Positions 56,030-64,000 of a stretch of DNA of 64,000 nucleotides are shown here, one piece after another. The position numbers and the translations under genes are program-made. The stretch is from Balaenoptera acutorostrata (Eukaryota > Chordata > Mammalia > Artiodactyla > Balaenopteridae): NCBI RefSeq assembly GCF_949987535.1, contig NC_080064.1:43977937-44041936 (forward strand), written 5' to 3'. The notes beneath the pieces were generated by a model that was not told the origin of the DNA, did not search any database, and saw nothing but the letters and a program-made list of their open reading frames with translations. Positions within the stretch are counted from its first letter, which is position 1; every line of letters begins with the position of its first letter.

Positions 56030-57245
56030 TTTTTACCTTTTCTTTTAAAAAATTTCAAGTCTGTAGAAAAGTTGAAAGAATAGTACAGTGAAGACCCATA
56101 TATCCTTCCCCAGATTCATCAATTTTTACCATTTTGTCTCTTTCTCGAGCACCTCTCTCCTCTCCTCCTCTACCCTCGCCACTCACTCACACTCACATAC
56201 TTTTTTCCTGAATTATTTGAAAGTTAGTTACGGATAACATAACACTTCTTCCCTAAATAGTTCAGCAGGCATCTCCTACGAGTAAGGACATTCGCATACA
56301 AAATTTTAAATACCATTATCACATCCAAAAAAATGATTATTAATTCATTGTAATACTAATGTATAGTTCAAATTCCCCTGATTATCCCTTAAATGTCTTT
56401 TTTTTTTTTTGCTGTGTATGGGTATTTGTGTATTATTGTCTTCTTTTTTTTTAATTAATTTGTTTATTTTTGGCTGCGCTGGGTCTTCGTTGCTGCGCTT
56501 GGGCTTTCTCTAGTTGCGGCGAGCAGGGGCAACTCTTCATTGTGGTGCGCGGGCTTCTCATTGTGGTGGCTTCTCTTGTTGCGGAGCACGCACTCTAGGT
56601 GCGCGGGCTCAGCAGTTGTGGCTCGCGGGCTCTAGAGCACAGGCTCAGTAGTTGTGGTGCATGGGCTTAGTTGCTCCACGGCATGTGGGGGTCTTCCTGG
56701 ACCAGGGCTCAAACCCGTGTCCCCTGCACTGGCAGGCGGATTCTTAACCACTGTGCCGCCAGGGAGTCCCTATTTGTGTATTTTTCTTGATCTAGGATCC
56801 AGTTAGTGTTCATGCATAGCATTTGGTTGTTTAATCTCTTTAGTCTCTCTCAATTCAGAATGATCTTGTTTTTCATAACACCGAATTTTTTGAAGAGTCC
56901 AGGACAGCTGTCTTACAGAATGCCTCACATTCTAGATTTGTCTAATTGTTCATGATTCAATTCAGATTAAACAGTTTGGAGAAGAATACCTGTAGGTGAT
57001 GTTTTAAACTTATTGCATCACATCAGGAGATACATACTGTCAGCTTGTTAAACTTTTAGTGATGCTAAGCTTGATCATCTGGTTAAGGTAGTGATTACTG
57101 CATCTTTTCACTGTAAACATACATTTTCTCCTTTGGAATTAATAAGTCATCTGTGAAATGATATTTTGAGGCATTGTGAATATTTTCTTCCCCACTAACT
57201 GTTTACCTAAAGGCATCTGTTTTTGATGCTTGCCTGAATCAATAA
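56030..57245 (-). mobile_element. Old L1M-type repeat, antisense, split by a CHR
   Basis: 'tagtacagtgaagacccata', 'cagcaggcatctcctacgag', 'gaagagtccaggacagctgt' and 'gcatcacatcaggagataca' are in the order of one widespread old repeat. The CHR at 56435-56770 interrupts it. Confidence 0.65.
56435..56770 (-). mobile_element. CHR SINE, full length, antisense
   Basis: Perfect 12-bp target duplication tatttgtgtatt at 56423-56434 and 56771-56782. Confidence 0.96.
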
Positions 57246-57289
57246 TTATAATTGAAGTTTAACACAACTTCTTGAGTGGCTGTTTATAC

Positions 57290-57735
57290 TGTTCATTTAT
57301 TCATTCCACAGGTGTTTATTGAATAGGTACCACATCAGGTTCTGTGGCAATCACATGGTGAACACAGTCTAGTGGGTGTCTTTGTGGTGTCTACAGTCTG
57401 GTGGGAGAGATTGACATTAATCAAATAATCACACCAATGTATGTTTATAGATTGTGATAATTATTATAAAGGGAAAAGTGGAGGTGCTGTGAGAGATTAT
57501 AAGGGGAGATCACCTTTTTTAGGGGTTCAGGGAAGACTTCTTGTGAAAGTAATATTTGAGCTAAGAGCTAAAAGATGCAGAGTTATTTTGGCAAGGAGGG
57601 GGTGTATTGGAGACAGATAAAAGGTCTTGAAGAGGAAAAGGGCATGGTACATTGAAGAAATGTATATTCAAGTAGTGTTCCAGCACCAAGCATAGCGTCT
57701 GCACGTAACAGGTGCTCAATAAATATGAGTGGAAG
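57290..57735 (-). mobile_element. L2 3'-end, antisense, followed by a short sense L2/MIR tail
   Basis: 'tcattccacaggtgtttatt' and 'gttcagggaagacttcttgt' are reversed L2 (57290-57680). 'acaggtgctcaataaatatg' at 57706-57726 is a sense 3' end. Confidence 0.75.
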
Positions 57736-57819
57736 GGAGGATGGGGCTGAAAACTAGCCTATGTAATCACTGTTGTTAGGTTATTTATTTTATAATAAAA
57801 TGATCAACTCCAAGGCTTA

Positions 57820-58072
57820 AAAACTTAAATAATTGCTTATGAAGCACTTATCATGTGCCAGGCAGTGTTTTAAATGTATTACCTATGTCAATTTATTTAA
57901 TCTTTCGGTATATACTATTATTACTCAGTTTTATATATGAAAATTAAGTCTCAGGTAAATTGATTAACTTCCCCAAAGTCATATAGTTAGTAAGTGAATT
58001 AGAAACTAGGATTAGAACTTGGACAGTCGAGTCCTAGAGTTCATGTTCTTATCCATTATGCTACAGATCTTC
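57820..58072 (-). mobile_element. MIR SINE, antisense
   Basis: 'gcacttatcatgtgccaggc', 'ccccaaagtcatatagttag' and 'ttcttatccattatgctaca' follow reversed MIR. Confidence 0.88.
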
Positions 58073-58089
58073 CCATTGCTTAAAGTATA

Positions 58090-58835
58090 AACAGTATCTT
58101 TCTCAGACTGGCATTCCAGGGCTTCCATAATATGATGCCTGTCTGTGTTTCCAGCTGTGTCCTGCTGTTACCCATGTAAATAAATCCTTGCTCCAATTTC
58201 ACTGATCCCTCAATAATTGCCCATTCCTAGATCACTCCTTGCATGTCTCTCCCTGTTTGAAATTTCACTTCTGCATCTTCCTATCTGGGATATCTGTTAA
58301 AATTTTATCTGTCCTTACAGACTCAGCTCAAATCCATAAATAATGCCTTTCTTGACCATCCAGACTCGTGATCTGGTCCATTTCTTGAACTTTTAAAATA
58401 TTTATTTTATTTATTTATTTGGCTGCGTGGGTCTTAGTTGTGGCACGAGGGATCTTTAGTTGTGGCATGCAGACTCTTAGTTGTGGCATGTGGGATCTAG
58501 TTCCCTGACCGAGGATTGAACCTGGGCCCCCTGCATTGGGAGTGTGGAGTCTTAGCCACTGGACCACCAGGGAAGTTCCCATTTCTTGAACTTTTACAGT
58601 ACTTATTCAGGTACACTTATCTGTTAATTTTATCTGACAGATTAATCACATAGTACCTGTGTCTCTTGTGCTGTGTTGTTATTAAAATCATTTATTATTA
58701 TTTAAATTTTCTTATTTAGCATTGTTTACCATTAAGTAAATGTTAAGATTCTTGATATTCGGGATGATATCTGAGACTTCAGTTGATCCCAGTACCCTGC
58801 ATACAGTAGATGCACTATAAATATGTTGATCTGAT
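58090..58835 (+). mobile_element. L2 LINE 3' region, sense, split by a SINE
   Basis: 'cagactcagctcaaatccat', 'aatgcctttcttgaccatcc' and, after the SINE, 'gtacctgtgtctcttgtgct' and 'catacagtagatgcactata' follow the L2 3' end. Confidence 0.75.
58396..58578 (-). mobile_element. CHR SINE, antisense, reduced body
   Basis: Perfect 18-bp target duplication ccatttcttgaactttta at 58378-58395 and 58579-58596; only about three body modules remain. Confidence 0.97.
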
Positions 58836-58839
58836 TGTT

Positions 58840-59150
58840 TGTTTACTAATATTTTACATATAATGACCATGAAATGCTAACTATTGTAGGTGTATATTAA
58901 ATGTGCTAGATTGTGTGTTGTGAGAAATTTTATTCATCTCTTTGCATTGTACAGTCTAAATATGCAGTCTTTATTTAAAAAAATGGCATGTATATGAAAG
59001 TTTTTTGAACTGTAAGTCATTAGACACAAAACAGATTTAAGAAAAACCATTCATAGATTATGCAGCCTGTTTGTCTACCTAAACTTAAATTACCTAACAG
59101 GAGCCAATTAATAAATAGAAGTTGACCATGGTGATCATTTTGTAATTTAT
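58840..59150. other. Intronic sequence, nothing recognised
   Basis: No repeat or exon recognised. Confidence 0.4.
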
Positions 59151-59154
59151 AGAA

Positions 59155-59560
59155 ATATTGATAGTAAATTGCTATGTTGTACACTGGGAACTAACATAGT
59201 GTTGTAGGTCAGTTACACTTCAAAAACAACAAACAAACAAACAGAAAAAGGCACCAAATTTGTGGTTATCAGAGGCATAGGGTGGGAGGAGGGAGAATTA
59301 GATGAAGGTGGTCAAAAGGTAGAAACTTGCAGTTATAAGATAAATAAGTACTAGGGATGTAATATACAACATGATTAATATAATTAACGCTGTTGTATGT
59401 TATATATGAAAGTTGTTAAGTGAGTAAATCCTAAGAGTTTGCAACACAAGGATAACATTTTTTTCTTTTATTTTGTATCTATACGAGATGATGGATGTTC
59501 ACAAAATTCATTGTGGTAATCATTTCATGATGTATGTAAGTCAGATCTTATAACATTGTA
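59155..59560 (+). mobile_element. L1 3' UTR fragment, sense
   Basis: 'aaatttgtggttatcagagg', 'ggtcaaaaggtagaaacttg', 'tactagggatgtaatataca' and 'gtggtaatcatttcatgatg' match an L1 3' UTR. It faces the antisense L1 that follows. Confidence 0.85.
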
Positions 59561-59624
59561 TTAGTTTAAGTTGCACAATGTAATGATTTAATATATGTGT
59601 ATATTGTGAAATGATTACCACAAT
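59510..59624. repeat. 18-bp perfect inverted repeat between two L1 3' ends
   Basis: attgtggtaatcatttca (59510-59527) and its exact complement (59607-59624), loop 79 bp, produced by tail-to-tail L1 copies. Confidence 0.95.
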
Positions 59625-61322
59625 AAGTTTACTTAACATCCATCACCTCACATAGTTATACATTTTTTTCCTTTGATGAGAGCTTTTAAGATTACCTCTC
59701 TTAGCTACTTTCAGATATATGATGCAGTATTGTTAACTATACCTACCATGCTGTACATTTTATCCCTAGAACTTATTTATCTTATAATTGGAAGTTTGTA
59801 ACTTTTGACCACCTTCACCTGTTTCCTTCATCCCTTATACCCTGCCTCTGGCAGCCCTGAATCTGTTCTCTGTTTCTGTGAGTTTGGTTTTTTTGGAATC
59901 CACATATAAGTGAGTTCATCTGGTATTTGTCTTTCTCTATCTGACTTATTTCACTTAGCATAATGCCCTCAAGGTCCATCCATGGTGTCGAAAATGACAG
60001 GACTTCCTTTTAATGGCTGAATGATATTCTGTCTTATACACATTCATGCATGCACACACGCACGCACAAACACACCACATTTTCTGTATCCATTCATCTT
60101 TTGATGGGTATTTTGGTTGTTTCCATGTCTTAGCTGTTGTAAATAATGCTGCAGTGAACATGGAGGTGCAGACTGTCTTCCAGATATTGATTTTCTTTCC
60201 TTTGGTTGTATACCTAGAAATGGAATTGCTGGGTTATATGGTAGTTATGTTTTAATTTTTTGAGGAACCTTCATACTGTTTTCTGTAGTGGCTGAATCAA
60301 TTTACATTTTTACCAGTAGTGCACAAGGGTTCTCTTTTCTCAGCATTCTCTCCAGCACTTGTTATTTGTTTTCTTTTTGATGATAGCCATTCTGACAGGT
60401 GTAATGATATCTTTGTGGTTTTGATTTACATTTCCCCAATGATTGGTGACGCTGAGCATCTTTTCATGTGCCTGTTGGCCATCTTATGTCTTCTTTGGAA
60501 AAATGTCTATTCAGATCCTCTGCCCACTTTTAATTTTTTCCTTTTTTTTTGATGTTGAGTTGTATGAGTTCTTTGTATATTTTGGATACTAATCCCTTGT
60601 TGGATATATCATTTGCAAATATCTTCTCCCATTCAGTAGGCAGCCTTTTTGTTTTGTTGATAGTTTTCTTTGCTGGGCAAAAGCTTTTTAGTTTGATGTG
60701 GTTCTATTTGTTTATTTTTGCTTTTGTTTCTCTTTGCCTGAAGAGACATATCCCCCCCAAAACTGCTAAGACTGATGTCAAAGAGCATATTGCCTATGTT
60801 TTCTTCTAGTTTTATGGTTTCAGGTCTTAACATTCAAGTCTTTTTATCCATTTTGAGTTTATTTTTGTATATGGTGTGAGAAAGTAGTCCGGTTTGATTT
60901 TTTTTTTGTATGTAGCTGTCTGGTTTTCCCAACACCATTTATTGAACAGGCTGTCTTTGCCCCATTCCCTTTGTCATAGATTAATTGCCCATACAAGTGT
61001 GGATTTATTTCTGGGCTGTCTATTCTGTTCCATTGATCTATATGTCTGTTTTTGTGTGAGTACTATACTATTTTGATTACTGTAGCTTTGCAGTATAGTT
61101 TGGCATCAGAGAGCGTATTAGGGGATGGTTTTTAATTAGTGATCCAATCACCTTATTAGTAATTGATCTGTTCAGATTTTCTTTTTTTTTGTGATTCATT
61201 GTTGGTAGGGTGTATGTGTCTAGGAATTTATCCATTTATTCTAGGTTGTCCAATTTATTAGCATATAATTGTTCATCGTAGTCTTAAGATCCTTTGTATT
61301 TCTGTTTTACCAGTTGTAATGT
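59561..61322 (-). mobile_element. L1 LINE, antisense, internally deleted, abutting the ZFYVE9 acceptor
   Basis: Reversed 3' UTR (59561-59940), ORF2 C-terminal region (59940-61100), then a jump at about 61100-61135 that skips much of the reverse-transcriptase region, and a last stretch to about 61322 ('tcctttgtatttctgtttta'). Minus-strand frames such as 59955-60161 and 60633-60833 are ORF2 remnants. It ends about 55 bp before the exon acceptor. Confidence 0.87.
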
Positions 61323-61378
61323 CTATAAATTATATTTTAATAATTGAAAGTGTAATACAAATTTGATCTATTTTCTAG

Positions 61379-61484
61379 ATTTAAACAAGTCTCTTGAGTG
61401 GTGTTCTCTCACCGATGGAGAATTACTTCCAAGCAGAAGCTTACAACCTGGACAAGGTGTTAGATGAATTTGAACAGAACGAAG
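61379..61484 (+). other. ZFYVE9: ZFYVE9 exon containing the start codon (5' UTR plus coding)
   Basis: The exon is 106 bp: 36 nt of 5' UTR followed by 70 coding nt. The acceptor is ctattttctag|ATTTAAAC (AG at 61377-61378), with a short pyrimidine stretch. The donor is GAAG|gtgaga at 61484/61485. An antisense L1 fragment ends only about 55 bp upstream of the acceptor, so the branch-point region lies between the L1 and the exon. Splice sites are read directly from sequence; use of the exon is inferred from the ZFYVE9 coding match. Confidence 0.9.
61415..61484 (+). CDS. ZFYVE9: ZFYVE9 (SARA) first coding exon, N-terminal 23 codons
   Basis: ZFYVE9/SARA is an early-endosomal FYVE-domain scaffold that binds PI3P and hands SMAD2/SMAD3 to the activated TGF-beta receptor. 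Only the extreme N-terminus is here. The frame starts at ATG 61415 and begins MENYFQAEAYNLDKVLDEF, then ends in QNE plus one base of the next codon (phase 1), which I recognise as the human ZFYVE9 start. The paralogue ZFYVE16 (endofin) has a similar but clearly different start. An in-frame TAA at 61382-61384 lies upstream in the same exon, so translation cannot begin earlier in this frame. The start context is moderate (C at -3, G at +4). The donor reads GAAG|gtgaga. No FYVE, SMAD-binding or receptor-binding domain lies in the window; these must be in later exons. Identification rests on 23 residues recalled from memory, but the match is close to complete. Confidence 0.93.
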
Positions 61485-61609
61485 GTGAGAATTTACTTGG
61501 TGACTCTGTTTGAATGTATTTATGATATAGAAAATGTGGGATTATAAGAGAATGCAGTACTTAAAAAAAAGAAAGGAAGGTCCAATGCCTCAGTAATGAT
61601 AGTATTATA

Positions 61610-61830
61610 TATTAATATTCAGAGGAAGAACTAACATTTATGTTAGCACTAACTGTGTGCCAGATACTATGCTAAATCATTCACATGGATTATATCATTT
61701 AATCTTTAAAATAATCCCATGAAAGTAAATCTTACCTACATTTTACAGATGAAGATAGAGACACAGAAAGGTTAAGCATCTTCCCCAAGTTAGTTTGTTC
61801 ATAAGTGCAGGATTAGAATCCAATTTATGG
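61610..61830 (-). mobile_element. MIR SINE, antisense
   Basis: 'cactaactgtgtgccagata', 'cattttacagatgaagatag' and 'cagaaaggttaagcatcttc' follow reversed MIR. Confidence 0.9.
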
Positions 61831-63279
61831 TCAGGAAAAGCTTTAGAATGTGTGGTTGTATTTCCCAAGTTAAGAAAAATAGCTTCTTTCATATTGATTG
61901 ACCAATAAAGCAAGATCCATTTTAAACCTAATTTTAAAAGATTTACATTTTTAAGTATCTACCAAATGGTTAATTAAATTATATATTCTCAAGGCCCAGT
62001 CTAAAAATGTCTGCTAAAGATTCACTTCATTTAGGGAATTTTCCTTAAGTTCAACTTTCAGTATGACTAGAATGGGTAAGCCATAATTAAATATCTGTCT
62101 TTCACCTTATCCTCCTTCCCTGGTGTTCTTGGTTTCTAACAGAAAATGGCATGTAACAAGTTTACAAAGTGATATATTTCCATCTAAAGCCCGTGATATT
62201 AGTAGTAGTCTCCAAACCTTTACTATATCCCGTGATTCAGGTTGTTCTTTGATAGCAGATGGGAAGAGAGATTAGTTTTGATTTTGTTGTTTTGGGCCTA
62301 TGCTAGAGCAAGCATTAAAAAGATACATGCTCATGGGGGTAAAAAGGGAGAAGAAAGATACCTGGAATGGCCTGCTCTTACATTTTACCATTGATGACCC
62401 AAAGCTAACCCGTAACCCTAGCCTAACTCCTGGTTCATGTAAATGTGAAACCGAATCTTTTTGGATTTTATGGGATCTAGGTGGGCTTTATACATACCAA
62501 GGTGGAAGGTGTATTGTCCTCTTAGTTTCAGTCATTTATACAAGTATTTTCTCAATCCCTTCTTTGGTTTGGCCCTATCACAGTTATTTGTCATCCACAC
62601 AAATGCTACACCTAATCCTGTGAATACTATTCTTCTAGAATACCATTGACTCTCATTAATAAAATTATTAGTTCTTTACATCAGTCTCTTTGTGACTTCT
62701 GTAGATTCTAGTAGGGTATTTTGTATATAGTTGATTTGCAATACGTTTTTGTTGAGTCAGTAAAAATTGTCATTTTAGTTTGAAATATAGCATTTGCTTA
62801 CCAAAATAACTCCTTTAGAAGGAGAATAATTTCAGAAGCCAGCTTGTTTGTAACTATGCTCTTCATTTGTTTTCAACTATTTTTTAAACATCTCAGTACC
62901 AGTTGGCATTAAAACTACCACCTCTAGCCTGGTACCTTTCCAAATATATATTTTTTAAAGTGTTTTCTCATTTCATGTTAATTTCCTCCTTTAAATGAAA
63001 AATGTACCACACACAAACTGTGATGACATTAAATAATTAACATTATACCCAGTTGGTTGAATAATGAAATTTTTAATACATGATCATTTCTGTTTGAATA
63101 TTATTAAATATTCTTATAAGAGGCAGTGTTTCTTTTTTATTTCCGTGAACCAGCTTGGAAATACGATTTCTTTTTTTAAAGGAAATACATGTTACCAGAT
63201 CTCAAGTCTCCGCTAGCCCAAATTTGGTAAACTCAGGATTTAACATTTAACACTCAGAGCATATTAAGCCCATTCTCCA
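61831..63279. other. Downstream intron, nothing recognised
   Basis: No exon or repeat family that I can support. The 107-codon frame at 62300-62623 shows no domain and no splice context. Confidence 0.45.
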
Positions 63280-63765
63280 CGCAATCTGATTTTTTATGGC
63301 CTTTACAATCTGACCTTTCTAGCTTCTTTTCACTACTTTCTTACACTAATTCTTTTTTCAACCCAAACTGATTTACTTAATTGCTCTCTCAGATTGTTGT
63401 GTTTGGGGCTGTACTTTTACTCGTTCCCCTCTTACGAATGCCCTGTTTTCCAAACTTTTTGTAAAATTGTCTTTGAAGCCCAGCCCATTTCCTCCTGCTT
63501 CCATGAATTCAAGCTTGCTGCCTCAGCCTGTAAAATACCTTTGTCCTCTCAATTTATTTTCTACTACTACATAATAGTTTTTGAATACTTATGCTATTCT
63601 GTACTGCTAGTTAGCGATTCATGTGTATTGTATCTATTTCTTATTTTTCCAACTAGATTATATACTTCTTGGAGCTATCATTTAATCTCATATTCCGCCC
63701 AATGCTTTTACAGTGGTAGATACTCACATAGCATATATTTACGGTGCTACAATAAATATATGCTA
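63280..63765 (+). mobile_element. Probable L2 3' region, sense
   Basis: 'tggcctttacaatctgacct', 'cagcccatttcctcctgctt' and 'agatactcacatagcatata' resemble the L2 ORF2 C-terminus and 3' UTR, strongly diverged. The 142-codon frame at 63394-63822 lies in it and is not a gene. Confidence 0.5.
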
Positions 63766-63945
63766 CATGAATATGCTACCTACTACATATCAGGTGCTGT
63801 GCAAAGCAAGGATTTACATTGATGGAAAGAAGTGGTTTCTGCCTGAAAAAGTCAGGTAAATAAACCATTGCAATGCAGTGTAATAAATGCTTTAATAGAG
63901 ATATGAACAAGGCGCTAAAGGAGCTTTAAAGATTTATGAGAGGAA
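63766..63945 (-). mobile_element. L2 3'-end fragment, antisense
   Basis: 'ctactacatatcaggtgctg' and 'aatgcagtgtaataaatgct' resemble the reversed L2 3' end. Confidence 0.5.
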
Positions 63946-64000
63946 AGCATTTCTGTATAATTTCAGGGCTGTAATTAATTAATTACATTATTTAATTAAT

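Larger units (their letters stand above)
48821..61378 (+). other. ZFYVE9: ZFYVE9 intron between the leader exon and the start-codon exon
   Basis: The intron starts gtaagaaa and ends tattttctag, about 12.6 kb. It holds a repeat-poor first kilobase, a Tigger-like MITE, several CHR SINEs, L1 5'-UTR sequence, old L1M, L2 and MIR, and a tail-to-tail L1 pair against the 3' end. No further exon is recognised in it. Confidence 0.75.

Noticed and set aside
48715..61484. Equal 106-bp length of the two exons as a sign of exon duplication
   Set aside because: The two exon sequences show no similarity; the equal length is a coincidence.
63394..63822. 142-codon frame near the end of the window
   Set aside because: Lies in diverged L2-like sequence with no protein family resemblance and no exon signals.

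Overview
This is a piece of a mammalian nuclear genome, almost certainly from a cetacean or a close relative such as hippo. The main clue is about 23 copies of the tRNA-derived CHR SINE family (head 'gggacttccctggtgg', A/B-box region, body of ~22-bp modules, A-rich tail). I saw no ruminant BovB/Bov-A repeats. The L1 3' ends are also of cetartiodactyl type. There are no bacterial-style genes, operons or CRISPR arrays. Most short open frames here are chance ORFs inside repeats.

The only host gene I can support lies on the + strand. A non-coding exon (48715-48820) and the exon carrying the start codon (61379-61484) both have canonical splice sites. The second encodes a 23-codon N-terminus that I recognise as ZFYVE9 (SARA, the FYVE-domain endosomal adaptor that presents SMAD2/3 to the TGF-beta receptor). 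The rest of the window is intron: an upstream intron (1-48714), the intron between the two exons (48821-61378), and the start of the next one (61485-64000). The first exon carries a 13-codon upstream ORF that would end 46 nt before the ZFYVE9 start codon in the spliced mRNA.

Layout of the introns: 1-7.6 kb is mostly unique sequence with MIR and CHR copies. 7.6-14.0 kb is a decayed antisense ERVL-type endogenous retrovirus with two related LTRs, peppered by CHR insertions. 14.1-14.65 kb is a hAT (Charlie-like) transposon relic with a readable transposase fragment. 15.4-20.9 kb holds L2, CHR and MIR. 21.4-26.0 kb is a long antisense L1 broken by two solo LTRs of one family, each with 4-bp target duplications, and by a CHR SINE carrying a probable 3' transduction. 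26-41.7 kb is dominated by old L2, MIR and L1M fragments with nested younger insertions. 41.8-46.75 kb is a long sense-strand L1 with a frameshifted ORF2. 46.75-50.3 kb, around the first exon, is comparatively repeat-poor. 50.3-59.1 kb contains a Tigger-like MITE, L1 5'-UTR sequence, old L1M, CHR, L2 and MIR. 59.15-61.32 kb is a tail-to-tail pair of L1 3' ends, the second reaching within about 55 bp of the ZFYVE9 coding-exon acceptor. 61.5-64 kb is mostly unique intron with MIR and L2.

Repeat families were assigned by eye from remembered consensus features. Boundaries of old repeats (MIR, L2, L1M, ERVL) are approximate. Boundaries given with target-site duplications are base-accurate as read.
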